From Rhizobium sp. (GTDB lineage Bacteria > Pseudomonadota > Alphaproteobacteria > Rhizobiales > Rhizobiaceae), in the NCBI GenBank assembly GCA_003527225.1, contig DPXQ01000002.1:1-22196 (forward strand): 22,196 nucleotides of DNA, read 5' to 3'. The notes under the pieces were generated by a model that worked only from the letters and a program-made list of their open reading frames with translations, ran no database searches and was not told the DNA's origin. The translations under genes and the position numbers were made by a program. Numbering within the stretch: position 1 is the stretch's first letter; the number at the start of each line of letters is the position of its first letter. Shown piece by piece: positions 15,863 to 22,196 of this stretch.

Positions 15863-16858
15863 TCAGCCGAAGCGGTCGCGCCAGGAGGCTTGTGCCCCCT
15901 CGACGGGAAGCGCAGTCGCCTCGAAGACGCCTCGGGCGATGGCGCGCGCCATGACCAGCGCGGCCACATGGCAGAGTTCCATGAAATCGGCGGAACTGTT
16001 GAGGTGGCGCGCATTGGTGGCTGCCGCGAACACGGTGTCGCCGTCGGCCGGCAGGTGGGCGGGAAGCACCGCGCGGGCCAGTCCGTTGTGTCCCATGATC
16101 GAAAGGCGATGGACCTGGGCCTTGGTCAGCGCGGCATCGGTGACGACGGCGCCGATGGTGGTTGCCGTCAGGTCGATGCCCTTGGCTCGAAGGACTGTAT
16201 CGGGCGAGGAGAATTCGGCCGGCATACCCAGCCCTGCGAATTCATCATCGATTTCGAAGGGAGCGGCCCAGAAGAACGGACCGTCACCGATCGTTGCCGA
16301 TCCCATCGCGTTGACCGCAGCGATGGCCGCGACCCTGTGGCCGCCGCTCGTGATCGCGCTTGCCGAGCCGAGCCCGCCCTTGACGGTTGCCGTCGTGGCA
16401 CCTGTGCCGGCGCCGACGCTGCCAAGCGCGAACTTGCCCTTCGCCGCGGCCTTGAAAGCCGCATAACCCATGTCGCGGTAAGGCGAATGAAGGCCCCAGT
16501 CCTTGTTGCCGCCATTCAGAAGATCCATCAGGATCGCCTGCGGCACGATCGGCACGCGCACATCGCCGACCGGAAAACCCCGACCGATCTCGCGCAAACC
16601 GGCCTGGACACCGCCGGCGGCATCGAGCCCGAAGGCCGACCCTCCCGAAAGCACGAAGGCATCGACCGATTCCAGCGTCATCGACGGATCGAGAAGGCTC
16701 GTCTCACGTCCACCCGGCGCGCCGCCGAGCACGCTGCCGGAGGCGATCGCCGGTTCGTCGAAGACGATGGCAGTGACGCCGGAACCGAGCCGCAGATCGG
16801 TCGCATGTCCAACGGAAACGCCCTCGATATCGGTCAGAAGGTTGAGTTGGGAAGTCAT
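15863..16858 (-). CDS. P1/S58-family aminopeptidase or endotype amide hydrolase (DmpA/NylC-like)
   Basis: A 331-residue N-terminal-nucleophile hydrolase. It opens with LLTDIEGVSVGHATD, the family's N-terminal signature, then ESVDAFVLSGGSAFGLDAAGGV, the Gly-rich GSVGAGTGATTATVKGGLGS (about 146-165) and a late GDTVFAAAT. Family members cut themselves in two to expose a Ser or Thr nucleophile; by analogy with NylC the break would be between Asp274 and Thr275. Reactions in the family range from D- or beta-aminopeptidase to oligoamide hydrolysis, so the substrate cannot be named. The ATG at 16858 has GAGGAG close upstream; the in-frame ATG at 16903 would add 15 unconserved residues. It seems to be a single gene, divergent from the DJ-1 gene. 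Confidence 0.87.
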   Translation of the reverse strand: MTSQLNLLTDIEGVSVGHATDLRLGSGVTAIVFDEPAIASGSVLGGAPGGRETSLLDPSMTLESVDAFVLSGGSAFGLDAAGGVQAGLREIGRGFPVGDVRVPIVPQAILMDLLNGGNKDWGLHSPYRDMGYAAFKAAAKGKFALGSVGAGTGATTATVKGGLGSASAITSGGHRVAAIAAVNAMGSATIGDGPFFWAAPFEIDDEFAGLGMPAEFSSPDTVLRAKGIDLTATTIGAVVTDAALTKAQVHRLSIMGHNGLARAVLPAHLPADGDTVFAAATNARHLNSSADFMELCHVAALVMARAIARGVFEATALPVEGAQASWRDRFG

Positions 16859-17103
16859 GCCGCTCCTCGTATGCGCTTCGGCTCCGGTGGAACCACTCAT
16901 CAACGTGAAAATACGGGCGAAGAGTGGCCCGGTCCGTGATCGGAATCAAGCGGGGCCAAGAGAGTTCAAGGCTGAGAGAGGTATCGACCGGCGGATCGCC
17001 GGGCCGGTGCGGTTGCGAAATCATGGCTGTAGTAATGCGATAATACCCGCCCTCCCTGACGATTTGCTAGCCTCCGCCGGACATTCCACAACGGGAGGAT
17101 GAC

Positions 17104-17673
17104 ATGTCGAAAAAGAAAATCCTGATGATTACGGGCGACTTCGCCGAAGACTACGAAACCATGGTGCCGTTCCAGACGCTGCTTGCCTGCGGTTACACCG
17201 TGCACGCCGTCTGCCCGGGCAAGAAAGCCGGCCAGACAATCGCCACCTCGATCCACGATTTCGAAGGCGACCAGACCTATTCGGAAAAGCGCGGCCACAA
17301 TTTCGCGCTTAACGCCACCTTCGCCGACATCAAGGTGTCGGACTATGATGCGCTGGTCATTCCCGGTGGTCGCGCGCCGGAATATCTGCGCCTCAATCCG
17401 GAGGTGATTGCAGCGGTGAAGCATTTCTTCGAAGCCGACAAGCCGGTCGCCGCCGTCTGCCATGGCGCGCAGATCCTCGCCGCCGCCCGGGTCCTCGAAG
17501 GGCGCACCTGCTCGGCCTATCCGGCCTGCCGTCCCGAAGTCGAGCTGGCCGGCGGCACCTATGCCGACATCGCCATCGATGCCGCCGTCACCGACGGCAA
17601 GCTGGTAACGGCGCCCGCCTGGCCCGCCCACCCGGCATGGCTTTCCCAGTTCATGGCCGTCCTTGACGCCTGA
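17104..17673 (+). CDS. DJ-1/PfpI-family protein
   Basis: A 189-residue protein of the class I glutamine-amidotransferase-like fold. The nucleophile elbow is [10 protein letters not shown] with Cys119 followed by His120, and an acidic residue of the DFAEDYE segment (Glu15 or Glu18) is the usual partner. [14 protein letters not shown] (83-96) is another family hallmark. Members are proteases, glyoxalases/deglycases, chaperones or hydratases, so the reaction is open. The SYPACRPE-like block (138-145) and the [11 protein letters not shown] tail resemble a subgroup of stand-alone bacterial proteins near 190 residues. The ATG has GGGAGG five to six bases upstream. It appears monocistronic, followed by a hairpin at 17701-17722. 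Confidence 0.9.
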   Translation: MSKKKILMITGDFAEDYETMVPFQTLLACGYTVHAVCPGKKAGQTIATSIHDFEGDQTYSEKRGHNFALNATFADIKVSDYDALVIPGGRAPEYLRLNPEVIAAVKHFFEADKPVAAVCHGAQILAAARVLEGRTCSAYPACRPEVELAGGTYADIAIDAAVTDGKLVTAPAWPAHPAWLSQFMAVLDA

Positions 17674-17700
17674 CGGGCCGCAATACCGTTCGCGACCGAG

Positions 17701-17722
17701 GGGAGGGCTTTCAAGCCCTCCC
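17701..17722. terminator. Perfect hairpin after the DJ-1 gene (possible terminator)
   Basis: GGGAGGGCTT and AAGCCCTCCC are exact inverted copies with two bases between them; a realistic fold is an 8-pair GC stem with a 6-base loop. It lies 28 bases after the DJ-1 stop and 55 bases before the next start. There is no T-run after it, so it may pause or protect RNA instead of terminating on its own. Confidence 0.4.
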
Positions 17723-17777
17723 TAACCGGGATAGGCTCGCGGACAATGCCAGAAGAAAGCGCATCCGGGAGGACACC

Positions 17778-18128
17778 ATGTGCAAGCTCTTCATTCAGGC
17801 CGATCCAAACCTTTGGGAGAGCCAGACGAAATCGCTCAGGATCGACGGCATGGTGACCAGCGTCCGGCTGGAGAACTTCTTCTGGATGACCCTTGAAGAA
17901 ATCGGCCGGCGCGATGGCATGACCGTGATCCAGCTGATCGCCAGGCTCTATCACGAATCGATCGATGCGGGGCACGATCTCGGCAATTTCACCTCGTTCC
18001 TGCGCGTCTGCTGCGGTCGCTATCTGGCGCTCCAGCTTTCTGGCGACATCCCGCACAGCACGGAATTGCCGATCAGTTCGCTTGATGCCGAGCGCATCCT
18101 GACGGCGGAAAAGTCGAAATACCATTGA
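17778..18128 (+). CDS. Ribbon-helix-helix domain protein (RHH_4-like)
   Basis: A 116-residue protein. The middle part, SLRIDGMVTSVRLENFFWMTLEEIGRRDGMTV with its following helix QLIARLYHE (about residues 19-60), has the strand-helix-helix layout of Arc/MetJ-like DNA-binding proteins, specifically the alphaproteobacterial RHH_4 type. The conserved TSVRLENFFW strand and the later FTSFLRVCCGRYL helix fit that family. The short N-terminus MCKLFIQADPNLWES precedes the domain and the last 25 residues look unstructured. The ATG at 17778 has GGGAGG five bases upstream. It could be a local regulator, perhaps of the oxidoreductase gene 167 bases downstream, but no operator could be identified. Targets of the family are mostly unknown. 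Confidence 0.82.
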   Translation: MCKLFIQADPNLWESQTKSLRIDGMVTSVRLENFFWMTLEEIGRRDGMTVIQLIARLYHESIDAGHDLGNFTSFLRVCCGRYLALQLSGDIPHSTELPISSLDAERILTAEKSKYH

Positions 18129-18190
18129 TGGTTCTGAAGGCTCGCCAGGCCTTCATGTCGCCGGCCGTACCTTTGATGGCGCGCCGTGGC

Positions 18191-18219
18191 GTGACGCTCC
18201 GCGCCGCAAGTGCTATAGG
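18191..18219 (+). promoter_or_regulatory. Putative promoter of the FAD oxidoreductase gene
   Basis: GTGACG (18191-18196) and TATAGG (18214-18219) are separated by 17 bases, resembling the alphaproteobacterial housekeeping pattern CTTGAC-17-CTATAT. It lies about 75 bases before the ATG at 18296. Nothing else was recognised in the 167-base gap between the RHH gene and this one. Confidence 0.35.
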
Positions 18220-18295
18220 CGTTGGCATCCTCTCCGGCGCTCGGCCTTGTCGTCTCTGCGCTTGATCCTCTACGAATTCCAGGAGCTGAACCAAC

Positions 18296-19627
18296 ATGCC
18301 CGGACCCCAGGTCGTTCCCGTTCAGGGCGATGCCCAATTGCCCGCCAAGGTCGATGTCGTCGTCATCGGTGGCGGCATCATCGGCGCCTCGACGGCGCTT
18401 GAGCTTGCCGAACGGGGAGTCAGTGTCGCGCTTTGCGAAAAGGGCGGCATCGGCCAGGAACAGTCGAGCCGCAACTGGGGCTGGGTGCGCATTTCCTGGC
18501 GCGATCCGCGCGAAGTGCCGCTGATGGCCGAGGCGATCCGCATCTGGCAGGGGCTCGACGCTCGCACCGGCCGCGACACCGGCTATAAACAGTGCGGCAT
18601 CGTCTTTGCCTCGTTCGACGACAAGTATGAAGCGAAGAATGCCGAATGGCCGGAAATTCTGAGCGACTACCAGATGAAGTCGCGGATGATCGACGGATCG
18701 GAGTTCAACGGGCTCTATCCGGGCATGAAACACGACTTCAAGAGTGCGCTCTACACCGCCGCCGACGGTCGGGCCGAGCCGCAGAAGGCGGCACCGGCGA
18801 TTGCCGAGGCGGCGCGCGACAAGGGCGCGCATATCCTGACGAATTGTGCGGTGCGCGGCATCGAGACCTCGGGCGGCAAGATTTCCGGCGTCGTCACCGA
18901 GCGCGGATCGATCGCCTGCTCGTCGGTGGTGCTCGCCGGCGGCGCCTGGTCGAGCCTTTTTGCCCGCAATGCCGGCATCGGCCTGCCGCAGCTGAAAGTG
19001 ATGAACACCGTCATCCGCACCAAGCCGATCGAGGGCGGGCCGGAGCAGACGCTCTATGGTCGCGACTTCGCCTTCCGCAAGCGCCAGGACGGCGGCTATA
19101 CCATCGCCTCGCGCTACGACAACATTGTCGAGATCGTGCCGGACAGTTTTCGCTACATGCTGAAGTTCTTGCCGGCGCTCAAGAGCGAATGGCGGTCGCT
19201 GCGCTTCCGCGTCTCCGGCCGCTTTCTCGAGGAAGGCCGGATGGCGCAGCGCTGGCGCATGGACGAGGAAAGCCCGTTCGAGCGTTGCCGCGTGCTTGAT
19301 CCGAAGCCTTCGGACAAATGGACCAATCACGCGCTTGCGCAACTCAAGAAGGACTATCCGGTCTTTGCCAAGGCCGAGATCGAGCAGCGCTGGGCCGGCT
19401 ACATCGACGTGTCGCCGGATGCCGTTCCGGTGATTTCGCCGGTCGAGGAGATCCCCGGTTTTCATATCGCCACCGGCTTTTCCGGTCACGGTTTCGGGAT
19501 CGGGCCGGGGGCGGGGCGGCTGATGGCCGACCTCGTCACCGGCCACGCGCCCTGCGTCGACCCGACGGCTTTCCGCCTGTCTCGTTTCTTCGACGGCTCG
19601 AAGATCGAGATCATCAGCGGGGTATGA
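18296..19627 (+). CDS. DAO-family FAD-dependent oxidoreductase
   Basis: A 443-residue flavoenzyme of the D-amino-acid/glycine/sarcosine oxidase superfamily, which oxidises amines or amino acids to imines. The N-terminal dinucleotide fold is VVVIGGGIIGASTALELAERG (about 21-41, GxGxxG within), followed by the CEKG strand end and SSRNWGWVRISWRDPRE, a stretch typical of one DAO subgroup. The middle SSVVLAGGAWSS is a second FAD contact and GFSGHGFGIGPGAGRLMADLV near residues 395-415 is the C-terminal FAD motif. Length is normal. The ATG has AGGAG ten bases upstream. The exact substrate is unknown. It converges on a peptide-type importer across a shared terminator, so a functional link is only suggested by position. 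Confidence 0.88.
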   Translation: MPGPQVVPVQGDAQLPAKVDVVVIGGGIIGASTALELAERGVSVALCEKGGIGQEQSSRNWGWVRISWRDPREVPLMAEAIRIWQGLDARTGRDTGYKQCGIVFASFDDKYEAKNAEWPEILSDYQMKSRMIDGSEFNGLYPGMKHDFKSALYTAADGRAEPQKAAPAIAEAARDKGAHILTNCAVRGIETSGGKISGVVTERGSIACSSVVLAGGAWSSLFARNAGIGLPQLKVMNTVIRTKPIEGGPEQTLYGRDFAFRKRQDGGYTIASRYDNIVEIVPDSFRYMLKFLPALKSEWRSLRFRVSGRFLEEGRMAQRWRMDEESPFERCRVLDPKPSDKWTNHALAQLKKDYPVFAKAEIEQRWAGYIDVSPDAVPVISPVEEIPGFHIATGFSGHGFGIGPGAGRLMADLVTGHAPCVDPTAFRLSRFFDGSKIEIISGV

Positions 19628-19632
19628 GAACC

Positions 19633-19661
19633 AAATAAAAAGGGGCGCCGCGGCGCCCCTT
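19633..19661 (-). terminator. Rho-independent terminator between convergent genes
   Basis: A perfect 22-base palindrome (19640-19661, AAGGGGCGCCG with its exact complement) forms a very GC-rich stem. Read on the minus strand it is followed by TTTTTATTT, a good termination tract for the importer operon. On the plus strand the tail is TTCTCATTT, weaker, so it probably also stops the oxidoreductase transcript, but less well. Confidence 0.8.
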
Positions 19662-19682
19662 CTCATTTCCGGAGTGCGCGGT

Positions 19683-20600
19683 TCAGCGCTTGAGAGTGCG
19701 CGGGTCCAGCGCGTCGCGGATGGCATCGCCGATATAGTTGACGCTGAGCACGGTGAGCGAGATCGCCAGCCCCGGCCACAATACGCGCGAGGGCGTGATC
19801 TGCAGGAAGTTGGCGCCGTCATAGAGCAGCCGTCCCCAGGTCGGGAAGTCGGAGGGAAATCCAAGCCCCAGAAAGCTCAGCGCCGATTCCGTGATGATTG
19901 CGGAGGCGATGCCGAGCGTTGCCGACACCATGATCGAGCTCATGACATTCGGCAGGATGTGCTTGAGGATCACGCGATGCTCGCGCATGCCGCTCGACTT
20001 GGCGGCCAGGATGAATTCCTGGCTTTTCACCGCCAGCACATCGCCGCGCACGATACGGGCGGTATGCATCCAGCTAGTGACCCCGATCACGAAGACGATC
20101 AGGATGAAGATGCCTGTCTCCGGACCGAAAGCCGCTCTGAGCGTATCGCGGAACAGCAAGATGATGACCAGCAGAAGCGGCAGGAGCGGCAGGGCCAGGA
20201 AGAGGTCCGTTATGCGCATCAAGATGCCGTCGATGCGTCGGATATATCCGGACATGACGCCGACCAGGGTACCGAGGAACAGCGCCAGCAGCATTGCGGT
20301 CATGCCGACGGCGAGCGAGATCTGTCCGCCGGCGAGGACCTGCGCCAGCATGTCGTGGCCAAGGTTGTCGGTGCCGAAGGGATGGACCCAGGAGGGCCCC
20401 TGGTTCTTCGCCCGGATGTCGATCTTGTTCGGGTCGACGGTGTGAATGAGCGGGCCGGCATAGACCGCGATCACGATGAAGGCGAAGACGAAGAGGCCGG
20501 CCACGCCGCCGGGATGGGCCCTGAACTGCCGCCAGAGATTGCCCCCCAATGAACCACTGGATGGCGTCACGGTCTGTTGTTCCAATGTGGCATCAGTCAT
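19683..20600 (-). CDS. Peptide-type ABC transporter permease (DppC family), second importer
   Basis: A 305-residue inner-membrane permease. The N-terminal OppC-type segment FRAHPGGVAGLFVFAFIVIAV is followed by the family motif HPFGTDNLGHDMLAQVLAGG, membrane helices, a coupling loop SQEFILAAKSSGMREHRVILKHILPN, and the end YIGDAIRDALDPRTLKR. The start is ATG at 20600; an in-frame TTG 42 bases upstream is unlikely. The ATG overlaps the upstream permease stop by 8 bases (ATGACTGA). It is the last gene before the terminator, so the two ATPases normally encoded after DppC are missing from this operon's end. It forms the channel with the preceding permease. Confidence 0.92.
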   Translation of the reverse strand: MTDATLEQQTVTPSSGSLGGNLWRQFRAHPGGVAGLFVFAFIVIAVYAGPLIHTVDPNKIDIRAKNQGPSWVHPFGTDNLGHDMLAQVLAGGQISLAVGMTAMLLALFLGTLVGVMSGYIRRIDGILMRITDLFLALPLLPLLLVIILLFRDTLRAAFGPETGIFILIVFVIGVTSWMHTARIVRGDVLAVKSQEFILAAKSSGMREHRVILKHILPNVMSSIMVSATLGIASAIITESALSFLGLGFPSDFPTWGRLLYDGANFLQITPSRVLWPGLAISLTVLSVNYIGDAIRDALDPRTLKR

Positions 20601-21603
20601 AGCGGATCCTCGGATCAAGGATGCCGTAGAGAACATCGGCAATCAGGTTGAACAGGACGATCAGGAAGGCGAAGATGAAGGTCAGTGTCTGGACCAGCGG
20701 TATGTCTGCGCCCTGAATGGCGGTGATCAGCAACTGGCCGAGCCCGTTCACGCGAAAGATCTGCTCGGTGATGATGGCGCCCGAAAAGATCGTCGGCACG
20801 CCGAGCGCGATCACGGTCACGACCGGGATCAGGCTGTTGCGAAGCACGTGGACGAGGAGAACGACCTTTTCCTTGACGCCCTTGGCGCGAGCAGTGCGGA
20901 CGTAATCCTGGTGCAGGTTGTCGAGCATCGAAGAGCGCACGAAACGGCTGATCTGCGAGGTGTTGTAGAGGGTAAGCACCAGCACCGGCAGGAACATCTG
21001 CCTTACCTGGGCGAGGAAGCTGCTCCAGTCCCTGACGACGAGATTCGTGTCGTAGATCGACGGGAACCATTGCAGGTAGGAGCTGAAGATGACGATCAGC
21101 AGCACGCCGGTGAAGAAGGTCGGGACAGAATAGCCGACCATCGAGACGAAGGTCCCGATCTGGTCGAAGACCGAATACTGCTTGTAGGCGGAGACCACAC
21201 CGATCGGGATCGCCAGCAGGACGCCGAAGAGATAGGACAGGCCCACGACCCAGAGCGTCTGGGGCAGGCGCTGGACGATCAGGTCGACGACGGGACTGCG
21301 GGTCGCCCAGGAGAGCACGCGCATACGTTCGCCAGTGCCGACGGTCAGGCCGGTGATCTGTTCGAAAATGTTGAGCGGTTCATTGATGAAGAACTGGTGC
21401 AGCCATTTCATGTAGCGGATGAGAAAGGGCTGATCGAGGCCCATGGCATCCCTGATCTGCGCGCGAACCTCGGGAGGAATGGTCAGCGGCAGGTCGCTCA
21501 AAGGATCGCTGGGAGCAAGATCCAGAAGCGCGAAGATGATGAAGCTGATAATCAACAGTGTCGGGATTGCGAACAGCAATCGCCGCAGTGTGTAGGTGAA
21601 CAT
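20593..21603 (-). CDS. Peptide-type ABC transporter permease (DppB family), second importer
   Basis: A 336-residue inner-membrane permease, the usual family length. It has the characteristic start MFTYTLRRLLFAIPTLLIIS (first helix 9-29), the periplasmic text IRDAMGLDQPFLIRYMKWL, five more membrane helices and the EAA-type coupling sequence QDYVRTARAKGVKEKVVLLVHVLRN (about 245-270), then LIADVLYGILDPRIRYD at the end. The ATG at 21603 has GGAG eight bases upstream. It is preceded by the binding-protein gene, with a 74-base gap that holds a strong hairpin, and overlaps the second permease by 8 bases. The sequence differs clearly from the first importer's permease, so the two operons are not a recent duplication. 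Confidence 0.93.
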   Translation of the reverse strand: MFTYTLRRLLFAIPTLLIISFIIFALLDLAPSDPLSDLPLTIPPEVRAQIRDAMGLDQPFLIRYMKWLHQFFINEPLNIFEQITGLTVGTGERMRVLSWATRSPVVDLIVQRLPQTLWVVGLSYLFGVLLAIPIGVVSAYKQYSVFDQIGTFVSMVGYSVPTFFTGVLLIVIFSSYLQWFPSIYDTNLVVRDWSSFLAQVRQMFLPVLVLTLYNTSQISRFVRSSMLDNLHQDYVRTARAKGVKEKVVLLVHVLRNSLIPVVTVIALGVPTIFSGAIITEQIFRVNGLGQLLITAIQGADIPLVQTLTFIFAFLIVLFNLIADVLYGILDPRIRYD

Positions 21604-21642
21604 CGGATGGTCTCCAGACTGTCACGAAGTGAATGCAATCGT

Positions 21643-21665
21643 CGGGCCGGCATGGAGCCGGCCCG
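21643..21665 (-). promoter_or_regulatory. Intergenic hairpin between binding-protein and permease genes
   Basis: CGGGCCGGC (21643-21651), a 5-base loop and GCCGGCCCG (21657-21665) form a perfect 9-pair all-GC stem. No T-run follows on the minus strand. Such hairpins after a binding-protein gene usually protect its mRNA or partly reduce read-through, so that the binding protein is made in excess over the permeases. Confidence 0.5.
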
Positions 21666-21677
21666 GCGAAACGGCAC

Positions 21678-22196
21678 TTACTTCTTGCGCGACCAGTCGG
21701 CGACGTTCCAGAGTTCGGAGTCCCAGGCGTTCATCCTGACGCCTTCGAGGGTTACCGAGTGAGACGAGACGCTGCCGCGGTGAATGAGCGGGATCTGCGC
21801 CACGTCGTTGGTCAGCATGTCGTTGAGCTTCTTGGCGATGACGGCTCGGTCCTCGAGCTTGCCGGTCTTGCCGAGTTCCAGAACGAGCTTGTCGTATTCC
21901 GGATTGCAGTAGCGCACGATGTTCTCACCCTGCCAGCCATTGGCCGGGCTCGGGATCTTGTCGCACATCCAGCCCGCCATGTACTTCTCCGGGTCGGTGC
22001 CGTCGAAGTTGTTGGTGTACATCTGCACGTCGGCATAGAACTTCTGGAAGGTGTCCGGGGATGCCGGGTCGCCGCCGAAGAAGACGTTTGCAGCGATGTT
22101 GCGCAACTCGGTTTCAACCCCGATCTGCGACCACATGTCCTTGATCAGCGCCTGGCTGGCCTGGCGGACCGAGTTGGTGGAGGTCTGGAAGAGGAA
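21678..22196 (-). CDS. Peptide-type ABC transporter substrate-binding protein, C-terminal part (partial)
   Basis: The gene runs off the right window edge; 172 residues from the C-terminal side are visible, ending in WNVADWSRKK and TAA. The frame is open to base 22196. Text such as QALIKDMWSQIGVETELRN, YNNPEY-like RYCNPEYDKLVLELGK and IAKKLNDMLTNDVAQIPLIHRG matches the C-terminal lobe of family 5 solute-binding proteins. NFDGTDPEKYMAGWMCDKI with its two-cysteine context (MCDKI, RYCNPEY) recalls oligopeptide-type proteins where a disulphide closes a loop. The protein acts in the periplasm with the two permeases downstream. It differs from the binding protein at the left edge, so a different ligand is likely. 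Confidence 0.9.
   Translation of the reverse strand, partial: FLFQTSTNSVRQASQALIKDMWSQIGVETELRNIAANVFFGGDPASPDTFQKFYADVQMYTNNFDGTDPEKYMAGWMCDKIPSPANGWQGENIVRYCNPEYDKLVLELGKTGKLEDRAVIAKKLNDMLTNDVAQIPLIHRGSVSSHSVTLEGVRMNAWDSELWNVADWSRKK

Noticed and set aside
17013..17046. Promoter of the DJ-1 gene (TTGCGA and TAATAC)
   Set aside because: The hexamers are 20 or more bases apart, too far for a normal promoter; the -10-like TAATAC alone is not enough.
18020..19864. A 614-codon minus-strand open frame covering the oxidoreductase
   Set aside because: It runs through the terminator hairpin and the end of the permease gene, has no recognisable domain, and mirrors the real FAD gene.
20476..21762. 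A 428-codon plus-strand open frame over the second importer's permeases
   Set aside because: Asp/Glu/His/Gln-rich shadow text opposite two clear permease genes; no ribosome site or family match.

Overview
The window is gene-dense, GC-rich DNA that reads like an alphaproteobacterial genome, most likely Rhizobiaceae or a close rhizobial relative. The reasons are the GC-rich third positions, tightly overlapping ATGA/GTGA operons, peptide-type ABC importers at both ends, a PHA synthase next to a MaoC-Pta fusion and acetate kinase, and a small RHH_4-type ribbon-helix-helix protein of a kind common in that class. I saw no tRNA, rRNA, CRISPR array, insertion sequence or phage gene. No gene-free stretch exceeds 300 bases.

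Layout. (1) 1-3971, + strand: the 3' part of a peptide/nickel/opine-type ABC importer operon (binding protein end, two permeases, two ATPases), the last four genes joined by 4-base overlaps. (2) 3978-9722, - strand: PHA synthase, MaoC-phosphotransacetylase fusion and acetate kinase in one overlapping operon, followed 158 bases later by a stand-alone phnM (phosphonate degradation). A PhoB-box-like promoter lies in the ackA-phnM gap. (3) 9995-15849: a TetR/CecR-type repressor (-) divergent from a four-gene drug-efflux-type ABC exporter (+) resembling E. coli ybhGFSR. A 34-base near-perfect palindrome sits between them and overlaps the exporter's -35 element. (4) 15863-19627: a P1/S58-family peptidase (-), then a DJ-1/PfpI-family protein, the RHH protein and a DAO-family FAD oxidoreductase (all +). 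(5) 19683-22196, - strand: a second peptide-type ABC importer (binding protein cut by the window edge, two permeases). It ends at a strong terminator without ATPase genes.

How the genes may work together. Region 2 connects acyl-CoA/acetyl-phosphate turnover with PHA formation. A PhoB-controlled orfA-pta-ackA-fabI operon is known from Sinorhizobium meliloti, so a Pho-type signal before phnM suggests that at least part of this block answers phosphate starvation (inference). Region 3 is a self-contained regulator/exporter unit. Regions 1 and 5 import small peptides or similar solutes whose identity the sequence does not reveal. The oxidoreductase, which converges on the second importer, may process an imported amino compound, but that rests on proximity alone.

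Nothing here is clearly a new system. The points most worth a second look are the Pho-like promoter before phnM, the missing catalytic histidine in the MaoC domain, the palindromic operator, and the asymmetric ATP sites of the fused exporter ATPase.
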